A stretch of DNA of 64,000 nt, taken from Heligmosomoides polygyrus polygyrus (lineage: Eukaryota > Nematoda > Chromadorea > Rhabditida > Heligmosomidae). The position numbers were made by a program, and so were the translations under genes. This document shows positions 36,180 to 46,086 of this stretch, in pieces. The DNA is taken from positions 75,736,643 through 75,800,642 of the forward strand of contig OX377202.1 in NCBI GenBank assembly GCA_947396885.1, read 5' to 3'. A model generated the notes under the pieces. That model had not been told where the DNA came from, made no database searches, and saw only the letters and a program-made list of their open reading frames with translations. The stretch's first letter is position 1; every line of letters starts with the position of its first letter.

Positions 36180-36851
36180 GTTATGTCCTAGAATTATTTA
36201 TGAATCGACTTGCATTCGTAATAAATATCTTCAGCTTGTACGGAATAACTGAGTTTTTGGCAAGTTTCATATAATCCGAACCTGCTCTATTGACAAAAAA
36301 ATTATGTCGAATTGAAGATTTTGCAGTGCTTAGTGAAAGCTTTTCTCCTCCACCTTGGGTTCTAGATGGTCTCACCATGAAGAAATCACGTTTATCAAGC
36401 CCACAAAAACCATGGAGAATTTTGTGTACCGTTACGAGGTCGTATATTCTTCGTCTGTATGGAAGCGTCTGTAGCCCAAGTTGTTTGATTCTTGTATCAC
36501 TGCTGGGAATAGCATGGTAATCAAAGCCACATTTCCTAATAAATAGTTTTCTAGTGAAGCTATTTTGGACTTTTCAAGTCGAAGTATATTTTTCTTCTTA
36601 ACTGGGTAAAAAATTGTTGTTCCATACTCAAGTATCGGCCTAACGTAAATCTTATAAGCTTTGACAAGGACGGATGGGTTTTTTGTGGAAAGACTTCTAA
36701 AGAGATTGTGTACCACAGCTATCGCTTTATTTGCAATTTGTTCACAATGCGCGTCCAAAGCTAAATTTGCATCGAGGAGGAACCCAAGATCTGTTGTTTG
36801 ATCAGTGCTTGTAATCTCATCTTCACCTAACTTGTATGTGTAGCCGGACAC
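36180..36851 (-). pseudogene. LINE reverse-transcriptase C-terminal fragment (CR1/jockey-like)
   Basis: The frame reads DLGFLLDANLALDAHCEQIA, LVKAYKIYVRPILEYGTTIF and LGYRRFHTDEEYTTS, then after a break ILHGFCGLDKRDFFMVRPSR. These are the usual blocks after the RT of this LINE group. It is upstream (on the minus strand) of nothing intact. A 47-bp duplication and the (ATT)n run at 36934-37009 sit at its 5' side, so the frame there becomes a homopolymer. Confidence 0.78.
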
Positions 36852-36933
36852 ATATGATTTAGATTCAGACGCATCAGCAACATTATTATTATTGAAATGG
36901 ATTTTGATAGATTCAGATTCAGACGCATCAGCA

Positions 36934-36934
36934 A

Positions 36935-37008
<74 letters not shown>

Positions 37009-37009
37009 G
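36934..37009. repeat. (ATT)n microsatellite
   Basis: An uninterrupted ATT run of about 75 bases next to a 47-bp duplication starting GATTCAGACGCATCAGCAAC. Confidence 0.95.
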
Positions 37010-38821
37010 TTTATTAGAACTCGTTAACGTCTGACCATATCCCTCCCTGTTGCTTGAATTTTCCGTCATCACTAGAAAAAAAAAACACTTAAGGGCATTT
37101 TGTAGCCTGTGGTGCTGACAATAATCGGCGACTCTCGCGTGGAACTCCGGAATCAAATTGAGTCCCAGACCAACATAGCCTCACCTCTCATCGAGATTGA
37201 AGGATCAGTACTGGACGTTTGGGTGAGAGATTTTAAAAGGTTGAAAGACTGACTGATTTGTTGTCTAGTCACCGCAGGTGCACGGAATTTTGGGATCTGC
37301 TTCCCGTAATTCGACCGAAGTCGAAATTGTGGCGCATCTCAAAAAGGCCCGCATGAGCGGTCATTTTTGTCCACCCCTCCATGCCTGTTGATTGATTTTT
37401 CTGTTTGTTTATTTACAACCACCTGGATTCCATTGCATCCATTGGGCGCCGAACTCACCCGTTGCAATCGGTGTTCGCAGCTCCGTCAATCTCTGCTCCA
37501 GGTGACTCCCCACCGGCACCCACATCGAGCCGTGCGTGCCAATATTTGGCTTCCTGATTTTTCGCGCGCTTCGCTGAACTGGCGCATTCTGTTTGATCAG
37601 GCGGCTGACAAACATGTCGGGCGCTGAACGGCGCCTTCAGGCCCATATCGCTCACAAAGCGTCCATTGTGCAGCGAGTTCAAAGGGCAGAGCCTGTCGGT
37701 TCTCATCGCACTGCACTCGCCGCGTTCCTTACAGCGTCTGCCCGCCAATTTATTCATAGATGCTTCCTCTCCGTTCGGCTGCAAAAAGCGTGCGGAATGC
37801 GGCGGAGGAGGAGACAGCCCTCAGCCACTGACACTGCTCCTCCCTCTGAATTACCTGGAGCAGAATAGTCATTGGTGAATACCGGACAAGGTTCACTATC
37901 TGTTCCTATAGTTTCTCTTCTGCTCTACGACTGAGACATCTCATTCTCTGCTGCTGTTTTCGCTTTTTAGTTGGCCCTTATCGTGTTTCTGCTGAGACCG
38001 TTCGCAGCACTATGAAAGGGCTCGATGGCGTGATGAGTAGAAGGCGCTGATTTTAAACACTTAGTGTCTCACGGCCATCTCAAACAGTGGCGCGGTGTTG
38101 CCGATATAGCCTGACAGAAAACATAATTCAAATTCAATTCTGAGCGAATACCGCTGGCGCAAGTCACTGAAACAGCCGGTGCGAGGAATTCTTCTGTTTT
38201 CGCGTTCCACCCCACAGTTTCCACGTGAATGGCATCGAATCACAAGCGCGGCGTTAATCTGGCTTTAGAGTCCAAAACATGAAATGAGAAGGATTACGGC
38301 TGTTGCTCAAGAAGTACCCCGCTGCCTACGGTTTACGGTTAGGTTTATGTTTATAACGTCGTACGAGCTTATATCGCAGAAGTTAGGCGCGAGATAGAGC
38401 TAGTTCGATATAGACAAACAAGTGAGGAACATAAGTAAAATAGCACGATTGAACAATAATTGGTCGTAGTCGACCTCCATTACTAGACTCTTTTTTATCT
38501 CAGGAATAGTAACAATACAATTATATATTACTGGATCAGAGCGCTATTATTGGAAGGGTAGACGTAAAGGGCGTGGCGCATATCACAATGAGATTGAGTA
38601 AAGCAGACCTCAAGACTTATCCTTGAATAGAAGGAAACCGGAAGCAGAGCACTGGCACGGCTTTCGCGGAATCTCTTTTCCAGCTCCACAATTGTAGTAC
38701 TGAACAATTATCAGGCAGATTTCAAGTTGGAGCGAAATGTATTAGCTACGATTTGTTTGTTTAAACTAATAAAGCGTTGTCAAAGTGCTGCAAGTGTCGA
38801 ATTACCTTTCGGAGGGGTCTT
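37010..38821. other. Unrecognised DNA with a GC-rich ORF-dense block
   Basis: 37370-37870 is open on both strands (84-109 codons); the rest is non-descript. Confidence 0.4.
37614..37868 (+). CDS. Unrecognised 84-residue ORF in a GC-rich block
   Basis: The frame starts MSGAERRLQAHIAHKASIVQ, is rich in Arg, Ala and Ser, and ends APPSELPGAE. The reverse strand is also open for 109 codons, so strand and reality are uncertain. It may be a gag-like or other repeat-derived piece. No splice sites or family could be tied to it. Confidence 0.15.
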   Translation: MSGAERRLQAHIAHKASIVQRVQRAEPVGSHRTALAAFLTASARQFIHRCFLSVRLQKACGMRRRRRQPSATDTAPPSELPGAE

Positions 38822-39010
38822 GGCTCTTGCGTGCAGCCAGAGGCTAGGTTCACGGTTCGGATCTCATCTAAGCCAACTAAACCAACTAAACCCCGGTGTT
38901 TTTGAATTGCTACCGTACTAGTTTGGCAAGGACGAACTACTGAATCCTGCTCACAGTGAGCGTACTGTTGAAATGAGCATTCGAACTGCCTCGACACTTT
39001 GGATATAAAA
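38822..39010 (+). repeat. tRNA-derived SINE, copy 8 (diverged)
   Basis: Recognised by TCTAAGCCAACTAAACC with the ACTAAACC unit doubled, then TTTTTGAATTGCTACC, TTTGGCAAGGAC and GCATTCGAACTGCCTC. It lies about 120 bp left of the tRNA-like element at 39133. Confidence 0.6.
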
Positions 39011-39132
39011 TGCTACAACGCTTTCTTCTATCATTCTATCTATTTAAGCAGCTTTTAATTATAACTTATCGTTAGCTTTTCGGGAAGGGAGACTTTAAGC
39101 GACGGTATGAACAAGTTGTTACAGGATGTTTT

Positions 39133-39238
39133 GTTGCGATCAAAACTCTTGCGCCAGGCGGGACTCGAACCCGCATCTTCTGCTTTCCGGGCAGCGATGT
39201 TCGCCTTACACCACCGGCGCTGTTTGACCGCACGTAAC
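39133..39238 (-). mobile_element. tRNA-like element with terminal inverted repeats, copy 3 (about 106 bp, best cloverleaf)
   Basis: The left end is GTTGCGATCAAAACT; the right end (GTTTGACCGCACGTAAC) is its diverged complement. The minus strand of 39151-39220 folds as a tRNA: seven acceptor pairs (GCGCCGG with CTGGCGC, one G-T), D stem GTGT/ACAT with GG in the loop, anticodon arm GCTGC-CCGGAAA-GCAGA with one end mismatch, and T arm GCGGG-TTCGAGT-CCCGC. The loop would give GGA, but it lacks U33 and there is no long variable arm as in tRNA-Ser. The overall sequence resembles tRNA-Gly with a rewritten loop. A tRNA-derived mobile element fits better than a working tRNA gene. Confidence 0.7.
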
Positions 39239-39332
39239 ATTTCGGTATGAACAAGGTTCGGACGAACTTCTGAGCCTGGAAGTTAGTCATTTGAGAAAGG
39301 TTGGGAGGAAATATGGGAGTCCCTTGTATGTA

Positions 39333-39999
39333 CAGCACCGCGCATATGCTCTGGTTAACTGCCGAAAGGAACGCTTTGGAATGTTCCAAAGCGGCTTTTT
39401 TAAACAACCTTTTTAAAAATCAAGTACTTGTGAAAGGAAACACATAGTCGAGCTCAGCAGATCGAGCTCTATCTTTTGACATATAAATCTCAGTTGAGTT
39501 AAACAATGCATGTAGGCCCGACAGAATCAATCGAGTGGGCGCGACAACCTGTAGAACAATTCCAGAGTGAGCGGCTGGGAATTTCGGAAGAAAACTCCCC
39601 AAAGCTTACTCTACAAACTGTCACGCCCACGCGATTGATAGGTTCGATCTCATATGCGTTGCTAACGGCACACTCCAAAGCCAAGCTGGACAGTCTTAGA
39701 GCAATTCCTGAGTAGGGTGGCTGGGAATTTCTGAGAAAGCTCCACAAACGCTCACCTACAAGCTGTCGCCCGCTCGCTCTATAGGTTGTTGTGGCCACTC
39801 GATTGATTATGTCGGGCCTATATGCATTGTTTAACTCTTCTGAGATTTATATATCAAAGGATAGAGCTCGAGCTGCTGAGCTCAGATATGTTTTTTTCTT
39901 CACAAGTATTTGGTTTAATAAAGCTTATTTAAAAAAGCGGCTTTGGAACGCTCCAAAGCGTTCTTTTCGGCAATTGACCAAATCATATGCGCGGTACTG
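39333..39999. mobile_element. 667-bp palindromic Tc1-like MITE
   Basis: Ends CAGCACCGCGCATATG and CATATGCGCGGTACTG with TA at each side (39331-39332, 40000-40001). CAGT-type ends at TA sites suit Tc1-like elements. Nearly the whole element folds back: GCCGAAAGGAACGCTTTGGA near 39364 pairs with 39951-39973, and GAGCTCAGCAGATCGAGCTC near 39453 with a partner near 39865-39885. No transposase is present. Confidence 0.82.
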
Positions 40000-40022
40000 T
40001 AGGTCACTCTGAAATGTTTGTA

Positions 40023-40285
40023 AAGGGCGCACCTGGCACCAATATTCAGGTTCATGGCTCGGATTTCCGGCCTTTCCCAACCAGGCCGTACCTCCCTTTG
40101 GGGTCGGTGTATCTGTTCCAGACTTTTATGGGAAGGATAAAACACTGACTTGTCCATCGGCTGGCCACCGCAGATCATGGTATAGACCAAATTCGCGTTC
40201 AAACTACCTACACAATATCTCGTGTAGGTATCTATAATGCGTCCCACATCCCAAAGCGGATTGAGTGACGCCTTCCTTTTTTCTT
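40023..40285 (+). repeat. tRNA-derived SINE, copy 9
   Basis: Blocks include ACCAGGCCGTACCTCCC, GGAAGGATAAAACACTGACT, TGTCCATCGGCTGGCCACCG, GCGTCCCACATCCCAAAGCG and GAGTGACGCCTTCC. A local inverted duplication (ACCTACACAATATCTCGTGTAGGT, spanning about 40204-40228) replaces the usual CCTCCACGACATCCCGTAG. Confidence 0.85.
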
Positions 40286-40427
40286 TATCCTTTTTTCCTT
40301 CACTGTACTACTGTATGGAGGCTGAAAATGGAAGTTCAGGGCTACTTATCGTTAGTAATTTTACTCTGTGTAGTGCCTACGCGCTCAGCATCTCGATGGC
40401 TGTACTGGGCGTCGGTGACAGTGAAAG

Positions 40428-40610
40428 TTAATCGGGCTTCGTTTCCGTACCAGGCCAATCAAGCCCTTCTAGGCGAATTGCTAACAGTCGCGCCGAGCAA
40501 GGATGCAACACCGATTTGCGCAGGCTAGTATAGGCTTCACAGCTGTATGCATGAGTTGACGCATAGATGAAAAACGTGGCGCATCCATGCGAAGGGTCCG
40601 AAGCACAGCG
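40428..40610 (+). repeat. tRNA-derived SINE, copy 10 (partial, diverged)
   Basis: ACCAGGCCAATCAAGCCCTT, GGCGAATTGCTAACAG, GTATAGGC and GTGGCGCATCC keep the SINE order, but the intervals are shortened. Confidence 0.5.
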
Positions 40611-41446
40611 ACTTCAACCATAATTCAGGATGTTAAAGAGCTCTCTTTAGGTTTCAAGAGACTACCAGGGGGGTACATTCGACTCGGCGGAAACTCAAAT
40701 GAGCCAATTAGCGAGTGCTGATCCGTGGAGGGAGGCGGCTGCGGAATTCGCGCTGCAGAGGCTTTCGCATTTCCATGAAGGGTCGCCGTTCCCGAGGCGC
40801 CACCTGGTGCCTTTCGCAGGTTTCTTCCATCGGGTCTCTATAAGTGTGCACTTGCTGGATGGAGGGAAGGAGACCCGTTCTCTCACCCACGTTTTCATGA
40901 GTTCCAGCGCGAGGTGGCCAGTGTCGGAGCATCGATTCGTCGCCGTTCTCCAGCCGCCCTTTTTGTTGATCGCCGTCTGCTGCTTTCGACGACGGGTTCC
41001 TTGCCGCGTACGAATTCCTCAGCATGCCATCGCTCTCAAACCTCTCTGATGGGTACTGCGCCCTGGAATACAGCGGCGCCTGCTGAGCCTGAACTGTGGA
41101 TATCCTTCATTAGCCTGCTGAGTTATAGTGCCCGCATATCACATGAAGAATCAACGTTGTTCAACATCGCTCATATTCGCCACTTTCAAAAACTACGACC
41201 CTTTTTGCGCGTTTGAAACTGATCTAGATCGCTCCAGGGTGCCAAATAAATAACGAAACCCGCCGCGCTTTTGCGGACCGTGGGCAACCCACAGTTTATG
41301 GTAGCCTTTCTGTTCTATCCTCACGAAGTCACTTATTCCCATTAATTGATTTTCCACTCACAGAGTTCAGATTTATTTATTTATTTATCCGTATGAACGG
41401 ATGCAGTTCTGAAACGTCGATAATGTCGTTGGATACGGTGTTGACC
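40611..41446. other. GC-rich ORF-dense block, no call
   Basis: 40690-41220 is open in several frames on both strands (100-116 codons), with no family motif. This overlap of frames suggests composition or an unrecognised repeat rather than a gene. Confidence 0.35.
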
Positions 41447-41450
41447 ACCG

Positions 41451-41481
<31 letters not shown>

Positions 41482-41530
41482 GATAGATATAGATATAGAT
41501 ATAGATATAGATATAGATATAGATATGAGA
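41447..41530. repeat. (TA)n / (ATAGAT)n microsatellite
   Basis: An AT dinucleotide run passes into repeated GATATA hexamers. It lies at the left edge of a tandem duplication. Confidence 0.95.
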
Positions 41531-41895
41531 TGTAGTAGTTCGTAGAGTGTAGTAGTTCACAAAGAGAATATAGACGGTAGCTCAGTATATAACAGAGCCA
41601 GCATGTAATGGACACAGTAGACAATTTAAGTGCTGCAATATACTTTATTTTGGTGGTAAGTAAAAATCGGAAAGCAAAAAGACTTAATCATGAATAACAA
41701 TTCATGAATAATCCAGATATAGATGTAGAGAGTAGTATGTAGTGTCTAGTGGTCTGTAGAGCACATAGGGAATATAGAGCATAGTATAGATCAGAGACAA
41801 TATGTAAGTACCCAATAGATGATTGAAGTACTGCAAAATACTTTTAATAGTAAGTCAAGATATGAAAACGAAAATACTCCATCCATTAATAGAAT
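41500..41895 (+). repeat. Diverged tandem duplication (two units of about 200 bp)
   Basis: Unit 1 (AGATATAGATATGAGATGTAG, AGAGAATATAGACGGTAG, AAGTGCTGCAATATACTTTA) is repeated from about 41716 (AGATATAGATGTAGAGAGTAG, GGGAATATAGAGCATAG, GAAGTACTGCAAAATACTTT). The units share order with many changes, so the duplication is old. Confidence 0.65.
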
Positions 41896-42019
41896 AATAA
41901 TCTTCATGTCATCATAGTCGTCTGCGAGAGATATTGCTTCCCATTGTCTTTTCAGGGAAACACGTTTCAATATTCTAGTAATACATGAACTTCTCAATGG
42001 CCATAATATACAGAAGTAC

Positions 42020-42302
42020 TTCAGAAGTCGGTGGTTTGCAGATCTGAAAGAAAATCTCTTTGCTTCAGCCTTTTTTTAACAGAAATATTTGACGACTCCA
42101 ATATGTCACGTGGTAACATCTGGAGCCAGCGAGCTCCCCTATAAAACAAAGAGTCTAACATATGCATGCGACGAATCCCGCGTACTGCTGAAAGCTGGAT
42201 GGAAAACCAACCAACACGTCCATTACAGGGCCCAAATATCCAGTATTTTGAAGGTTTTATTTTCAGTTTACCTTTGAGAACTTTAAAACTTGAAAGTAGC
42301 AT
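42020..42302 (-). pseudogene. Possible LINE 3'-end fragment
   Basis: The minus frame holds MLDSLFYRGARWLQMLPRDI then LESSNISVKKRLKQ, resembling the RAxxLWNxLPxxI...S(L)xxFKxxLK end of CR1/jockey-type LINE proteins. Only this short resemblance supports it. Confidence 0.35.
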
Positions 42303-42429
42303 CGAATTTATTCCCTTTTAGTCTTCATTTCGCAACGGCATAATTCACTGGTATTGCTAAAAATATTATTACTAAGGTATAGATATATGCAATTATTTTG
42401 TTAAAAAATAGGGCGCGTTATAGGTGTAC

Positions 42430-42559
42430 ATATGTTATATAATTCCTCGACGATGGCGTGCGACACAGTCGGCGACAGTACTGAGCGACGCACTGCGTAG
42501 CACCCGCCCAGCAGTGTCGCCGACAGCGTCGAGGACGCGTCGCGGAAGGATAACATATA
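42430..42559. mobile_element. Foldback, family member 2 (inverted, diverged)
   Basis: Ends ATATGTTAT...ATAACATAT. The centre GCACTGCGTAGCACCCGCC is the complement of the centre of the element at 20027. Arms are imperfect. It abuts SINE copy 11. Confidence 0.7.
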
Positions 42560-42835
42560 CCATAGCGCATCGGAGGAAGCGCCGGCTGACGTCTGCACCA
42601 CGAATCAGATTCTTGGTTTCGGTTTTCGCCCAGGCCAACCAAGCCTTCGATGACTCCTGGGTCGGTGATATGATACCAAAGTTGATGCGATGGATAGAAC
42701 ATTGAATTATTCATCGGTTGCCCACCGCAAGTCATTATATAGGCCTAATACGAGTTCAAAATGCTTCCTCGATATCCCGTAGAGGTGGAGCGCCTGGCAC
42801 ATCCCCAAGGGGATTAAATAACGCCGTCCTTTATC
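42560..42835 (+). repeat. tRNA-derived SINE, copy 11
   Basis: The head reads CATAGCGCATCGGAGGAAGC; the body has CCAGGCCAACCAAGCCTTCG, GACTCCTGGGTCGGTGATA, CACCGCAAGTCATTATATAG, GATATCCCGTAGAGGTGG and AACGCCGTCCTTTATCCC. Its head directly abuts the foldback at 42430-42559. Confidence 0.88.
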
Positions 42836-44022
42836 CCTTTACCTCTATTAAAAAATTGAAAAAATGATTTTAACGGAGGAATTTTCGCTTCATTTCGTTG
42901 TTGTTGCATTTTTGTTCACTTATTTGTTTGTAGTGGAATTAGGCTAGGCTAGCTTTTAGGTAGTTTTGTGGAAAAATAAAGGAAAAAGAACAGAATAGTT
43001 GTGTGGCTGCTCACTGACCCCACTTCTGCCCTTATATTAAGAACACCGCTGATATCGTTCTACACACGGATCTGTCAGATTTGCAGTCTTATAGTAATTT
43101 TTTCTGTTTGAGGTTTAAATGAGTAAAGAAATAGTTTTTATTGAACCGGCTTAGTAACACAATCCTCCTGTGAATAGCACGAAAGGTCATGCGCTCATGA
43201 ATGTGCCTCTGCGAAATATAACTTGAGCTTATAATCAGTCACGGAGGTACGGAACTTCGATTGTTGTTGTAGTCGCCAGACTTATCTGGCTTCGTTTTTC
43301 AGGCGTTTTTAATTGCATTCTGCTCCGCGAATTAATTCGAAGAAACGTTTTGTGGAATATGTCATTCGAGAAATTTCCGGCTCCGGCAGTTTCTTCCAAT
43401 TCAGGACTTCTTCCTCAGTTCAAAGTTAATTTTTGACATACCCATTTTTGCGGTAGAATTGTAAAGCGTTCTAGAATTGCTTTTCATTTCTTACGTTGTT
43501 TCTTGTTCTTCTGTTTCACCATGACGAAATACCAAAAATTCGAAGCAAGAATAGTTGAGGTACGTTCGAAAAGTGAATGTATCCTAATGGGGAGGAGATC
43601 GTCACTCTCCCTGTTTAACAACAGGAGCGAAATTGGGAGGAAATTATTTTACCAGGGCGACGTAATGAACTAGTCTAAAAGGTGACCTTGTTTTCCGTCT
43701 TCGTAGCGAGGGAGCTCAACCTGTTTGTGTTTATTTCGTTTCTTCTAGCCTTCCCCACTGACGGCGATCCTAACTGTTCTACCTAACACTGGAGGGTTTT
43801 GCTTGCTGCACGCATGATGAATGTTAGTAGATCTTGCACTAACCAAAGCCTCAGGCGATAGGTGGGCTGTAGCCCACCCAAAGACGCATCCCTCACAATG
43901 CATGACAGGGGGCAGTATCGAGCTTTCAATCCAATTAGATGCTCCTGGTTCATTTCTCAACTTGCTGAAAACGACGTGAATCGTGGTTTTCGGGCTTTCT
44001 GTGCAGACAGAATTCGCCGCCG

Positions 44023-44084
44023 ATGATGTTCCACCGACAACTAGTCAGACGTGCAGTTTTGAAGGAACGTACTCGAGACGTCAG
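44023..44084 (+). CDS. Possible first exon with a mitochondrial-type presequence (unrecognised gene)
   Basis: An acceptor TTTCTGTGCAG ends at 44006. Sixteen bases later the frame MMFHRQLVRRAVLKERTRDV runs to a CAG/GTGACT donor at 44084 in phase 2. The peptide is basic, Arg-rich and free of acidic residues at its start, as mitochondrial presequences are. An acceptor ending at 44152 would continue it in phase with RLGWEIRRFHHSSVDPAFAN, which is also presequence-like. No downstream exon or family could be fixed. It could be chance; it rests on splice motifs, phase and composition. Confidence 0.27.
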
Positions 44085-44822
44085 GTGACTTTCGCCGAAC
44101 GGTCGAGTTCGCGTGCAGAATGTCAGCTTTTCGCCAGTAAGCCCTGTTATCAGTGCATGCCGGCTCGGCTGGGAAATCCGACGTTTTCACCATTCTTCTG
44201 TTGACCCTGCTTTCGCTAACTTCCATAAGGATGGAAAGCTTATTAGAATGAAATTCCTCGTGCAGTTTCGCACCTGCATCACGCATGTTGTCTCGGCAGC
44301 GTTGATGCCTCGAACGCTTCGGATATTTTCGCTACAGACGCTAGAGTTTACTGTCGTACAAATGTCGCTCACAAATAGGAGCCGGTTCCTTTACTATGTC
44401 AGCTGCAGTTATCTGACTGAAAGCAGCAACTGCAGTGAACATACGTCTCCTCTTTTCGATGGAGCAGCCTGCATTCTATTCCTTCGTTGTGAAATTGATT
44501 AGCACCAAACAATGGTTTCCATATAGTCAAAAGCTTTTTCTGCAGTTAAGCAGTAGTAGGTTAAAGGTCGCCGTTGATACATTTTTTGTGGGCTGCGCCA
44601 GACATTTTACGTCTACGGAACATTGTGTAGACTCCTGGATTATGCACATGGTCTACACAATAAATTTTCGCAGTTAACTGACGGGCAGTTCAGGATTTGC
44701 CGAGGCAAACTGGATATATTTCTGAGCCCAGAAGGATGGGAGCCTCGCTTGCCCTGGAAATGTCTGAACCATGAATCGATTTGGAGTGTTTGCAGAACCA
44801 GTACATCCTCTCACCGCGCCAC

Positions 44823-44939
44823 CATGGTACTATCAACAGTCCTTCTATCACAATTAATCATCGCCGTTACTGGGGGAACATGTGTGTGCGTTATTTGGAA
44901 GCTCATCACCAAAACGTCGTACTCTGACTCACCCTTATG
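44823..44939 (+). CDS. Possible small single-pass membrane ORF (38 codons)
   Basis: ATG in a strong context (CACCATGG) opens MVLSTVLLSQLIIAVTGGTC, followed by VCVIWKLITKTSYSDSPL and a stop. The first 27 residues are one hydrophobic segment, with a Lys and Ser/Thr-rich tail. An acceptor-like TGTTTGCAG lies about 30 bases upstream. It is short and unrecognised, and may be chance. It lies about 0.7 kb downstream of the possible presequence exon at 44023 but joins it in no clear phase. Confidence 0.18.
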
Positions 44940-45931
44940 AACCCTTATGAGTCCATAAATCCCATCATGAATAAATGAATAGTATTCCTGGATACTTCGA
45001 CTTTTGATACTAGGCGAGGTTTCAGGGACTGGGGGAAGCGGTTTCGTTGGTTGTGTTTAGTGAATGACCAGAATAAGAATGCTTAAGCGATGCCCTATAG
45101 AATGTGACGTGCCATTTTCTCAAAAGGTTGTTAATATAAGCCACTCCCCATCTCTTCCTGTCTCTCTCCTGCAATCCTTACTGTCTTTCGTGAAGCGATG
45201 ATGTTAGGGTCGTTAGCCACTCGCTGAGCTGTATGCCCTTCAATCCTCCGATATGTCTACATGGCACCATTCCAATTATTTCATCTCTCTGAGCCTCCAT
45301 GGATTCTGCACCCAAAAGCACATATGTTTTCGCCTTCTATTTTCTCTTCCCTTAATTCTCTTTACTTGATTTCCTGTACTTGCAAGAAAAAATAATATAA
45401 TTTTCTGCATATCCCAGTTTGCCATGTTTTTCTCGTAATACGGATCCGCCAAACTGTTTAAAGAGTTCAATAGTGCTCTGTTGGATTCAACAGTGCAGCA
45501 TAATCTTGCAGCAAATTCCTGCAGTCTGTACCGAGAACTTTCTTATACAGTTTTGTTACGTACGGAAGTCAGTGTCTATGAATTCGCCAGCTTGTGATGC
45601 GCAGATGCGACATGCATCAAGAAAAATCTTTTCAAGGGAATTCTAGATTTTCGAAGCTATGAAGGGATTTTTATTTTTGCACGCTCTGCATATCAGCAAG
45701 CTTGACAGTTACCTTTTGTACGAAGAGCATTTTTATTAATTCTCCTCTTAAAGCGCTCATTCGTTTCGTGCTGGAAAGACGAAGCCCAAGACTTCATTCG
45801 TGCCATCTTTGAATAGAAGTAAGAGATGTGTGATCTCGGGCCAGCACGTTCCTATTTCCCTCATTATCGTTGAATGCGCCCCAACCTTGAAAATAGACTG
45901 CCGATGTACTGCCTTGGTTGTTTATCTATTC

Positions 45932-45970
45932 TTTTTTTTTGGCGGGGGGGGGGGGGGGGGGAGGGGAGGT
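45932..45970. repeat. T9-GGC-G18 homopolymer block
   Basis: A T run passes into GGC and a long G run, then AGGGGAGG. It has the same T-to-G layout as at 33987 and is quadruplex-capable. Confidence 0.95.
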
Positions 45971-46086
45971 AATCCACGCAAAAAGAACACAGCACCAAAA
46001 AGCAATACAGGACAAAATTAAAGTGCAGTCCTAGTTGGTGGTGGCCTGTTAAACGATTCCATAAATTTGAGTGTGTTCAATATTGA

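Noticed and set aside
39151..39220. A functional tRNA-Ser(GGA) gene on the minus strand
   Set aside because: It folds well, but lacks U33 and the long variable arm of tRNA-Ser, has an anticodon-stem mismatch, and sits in an element present at two other loci with decayed tRNA parts.
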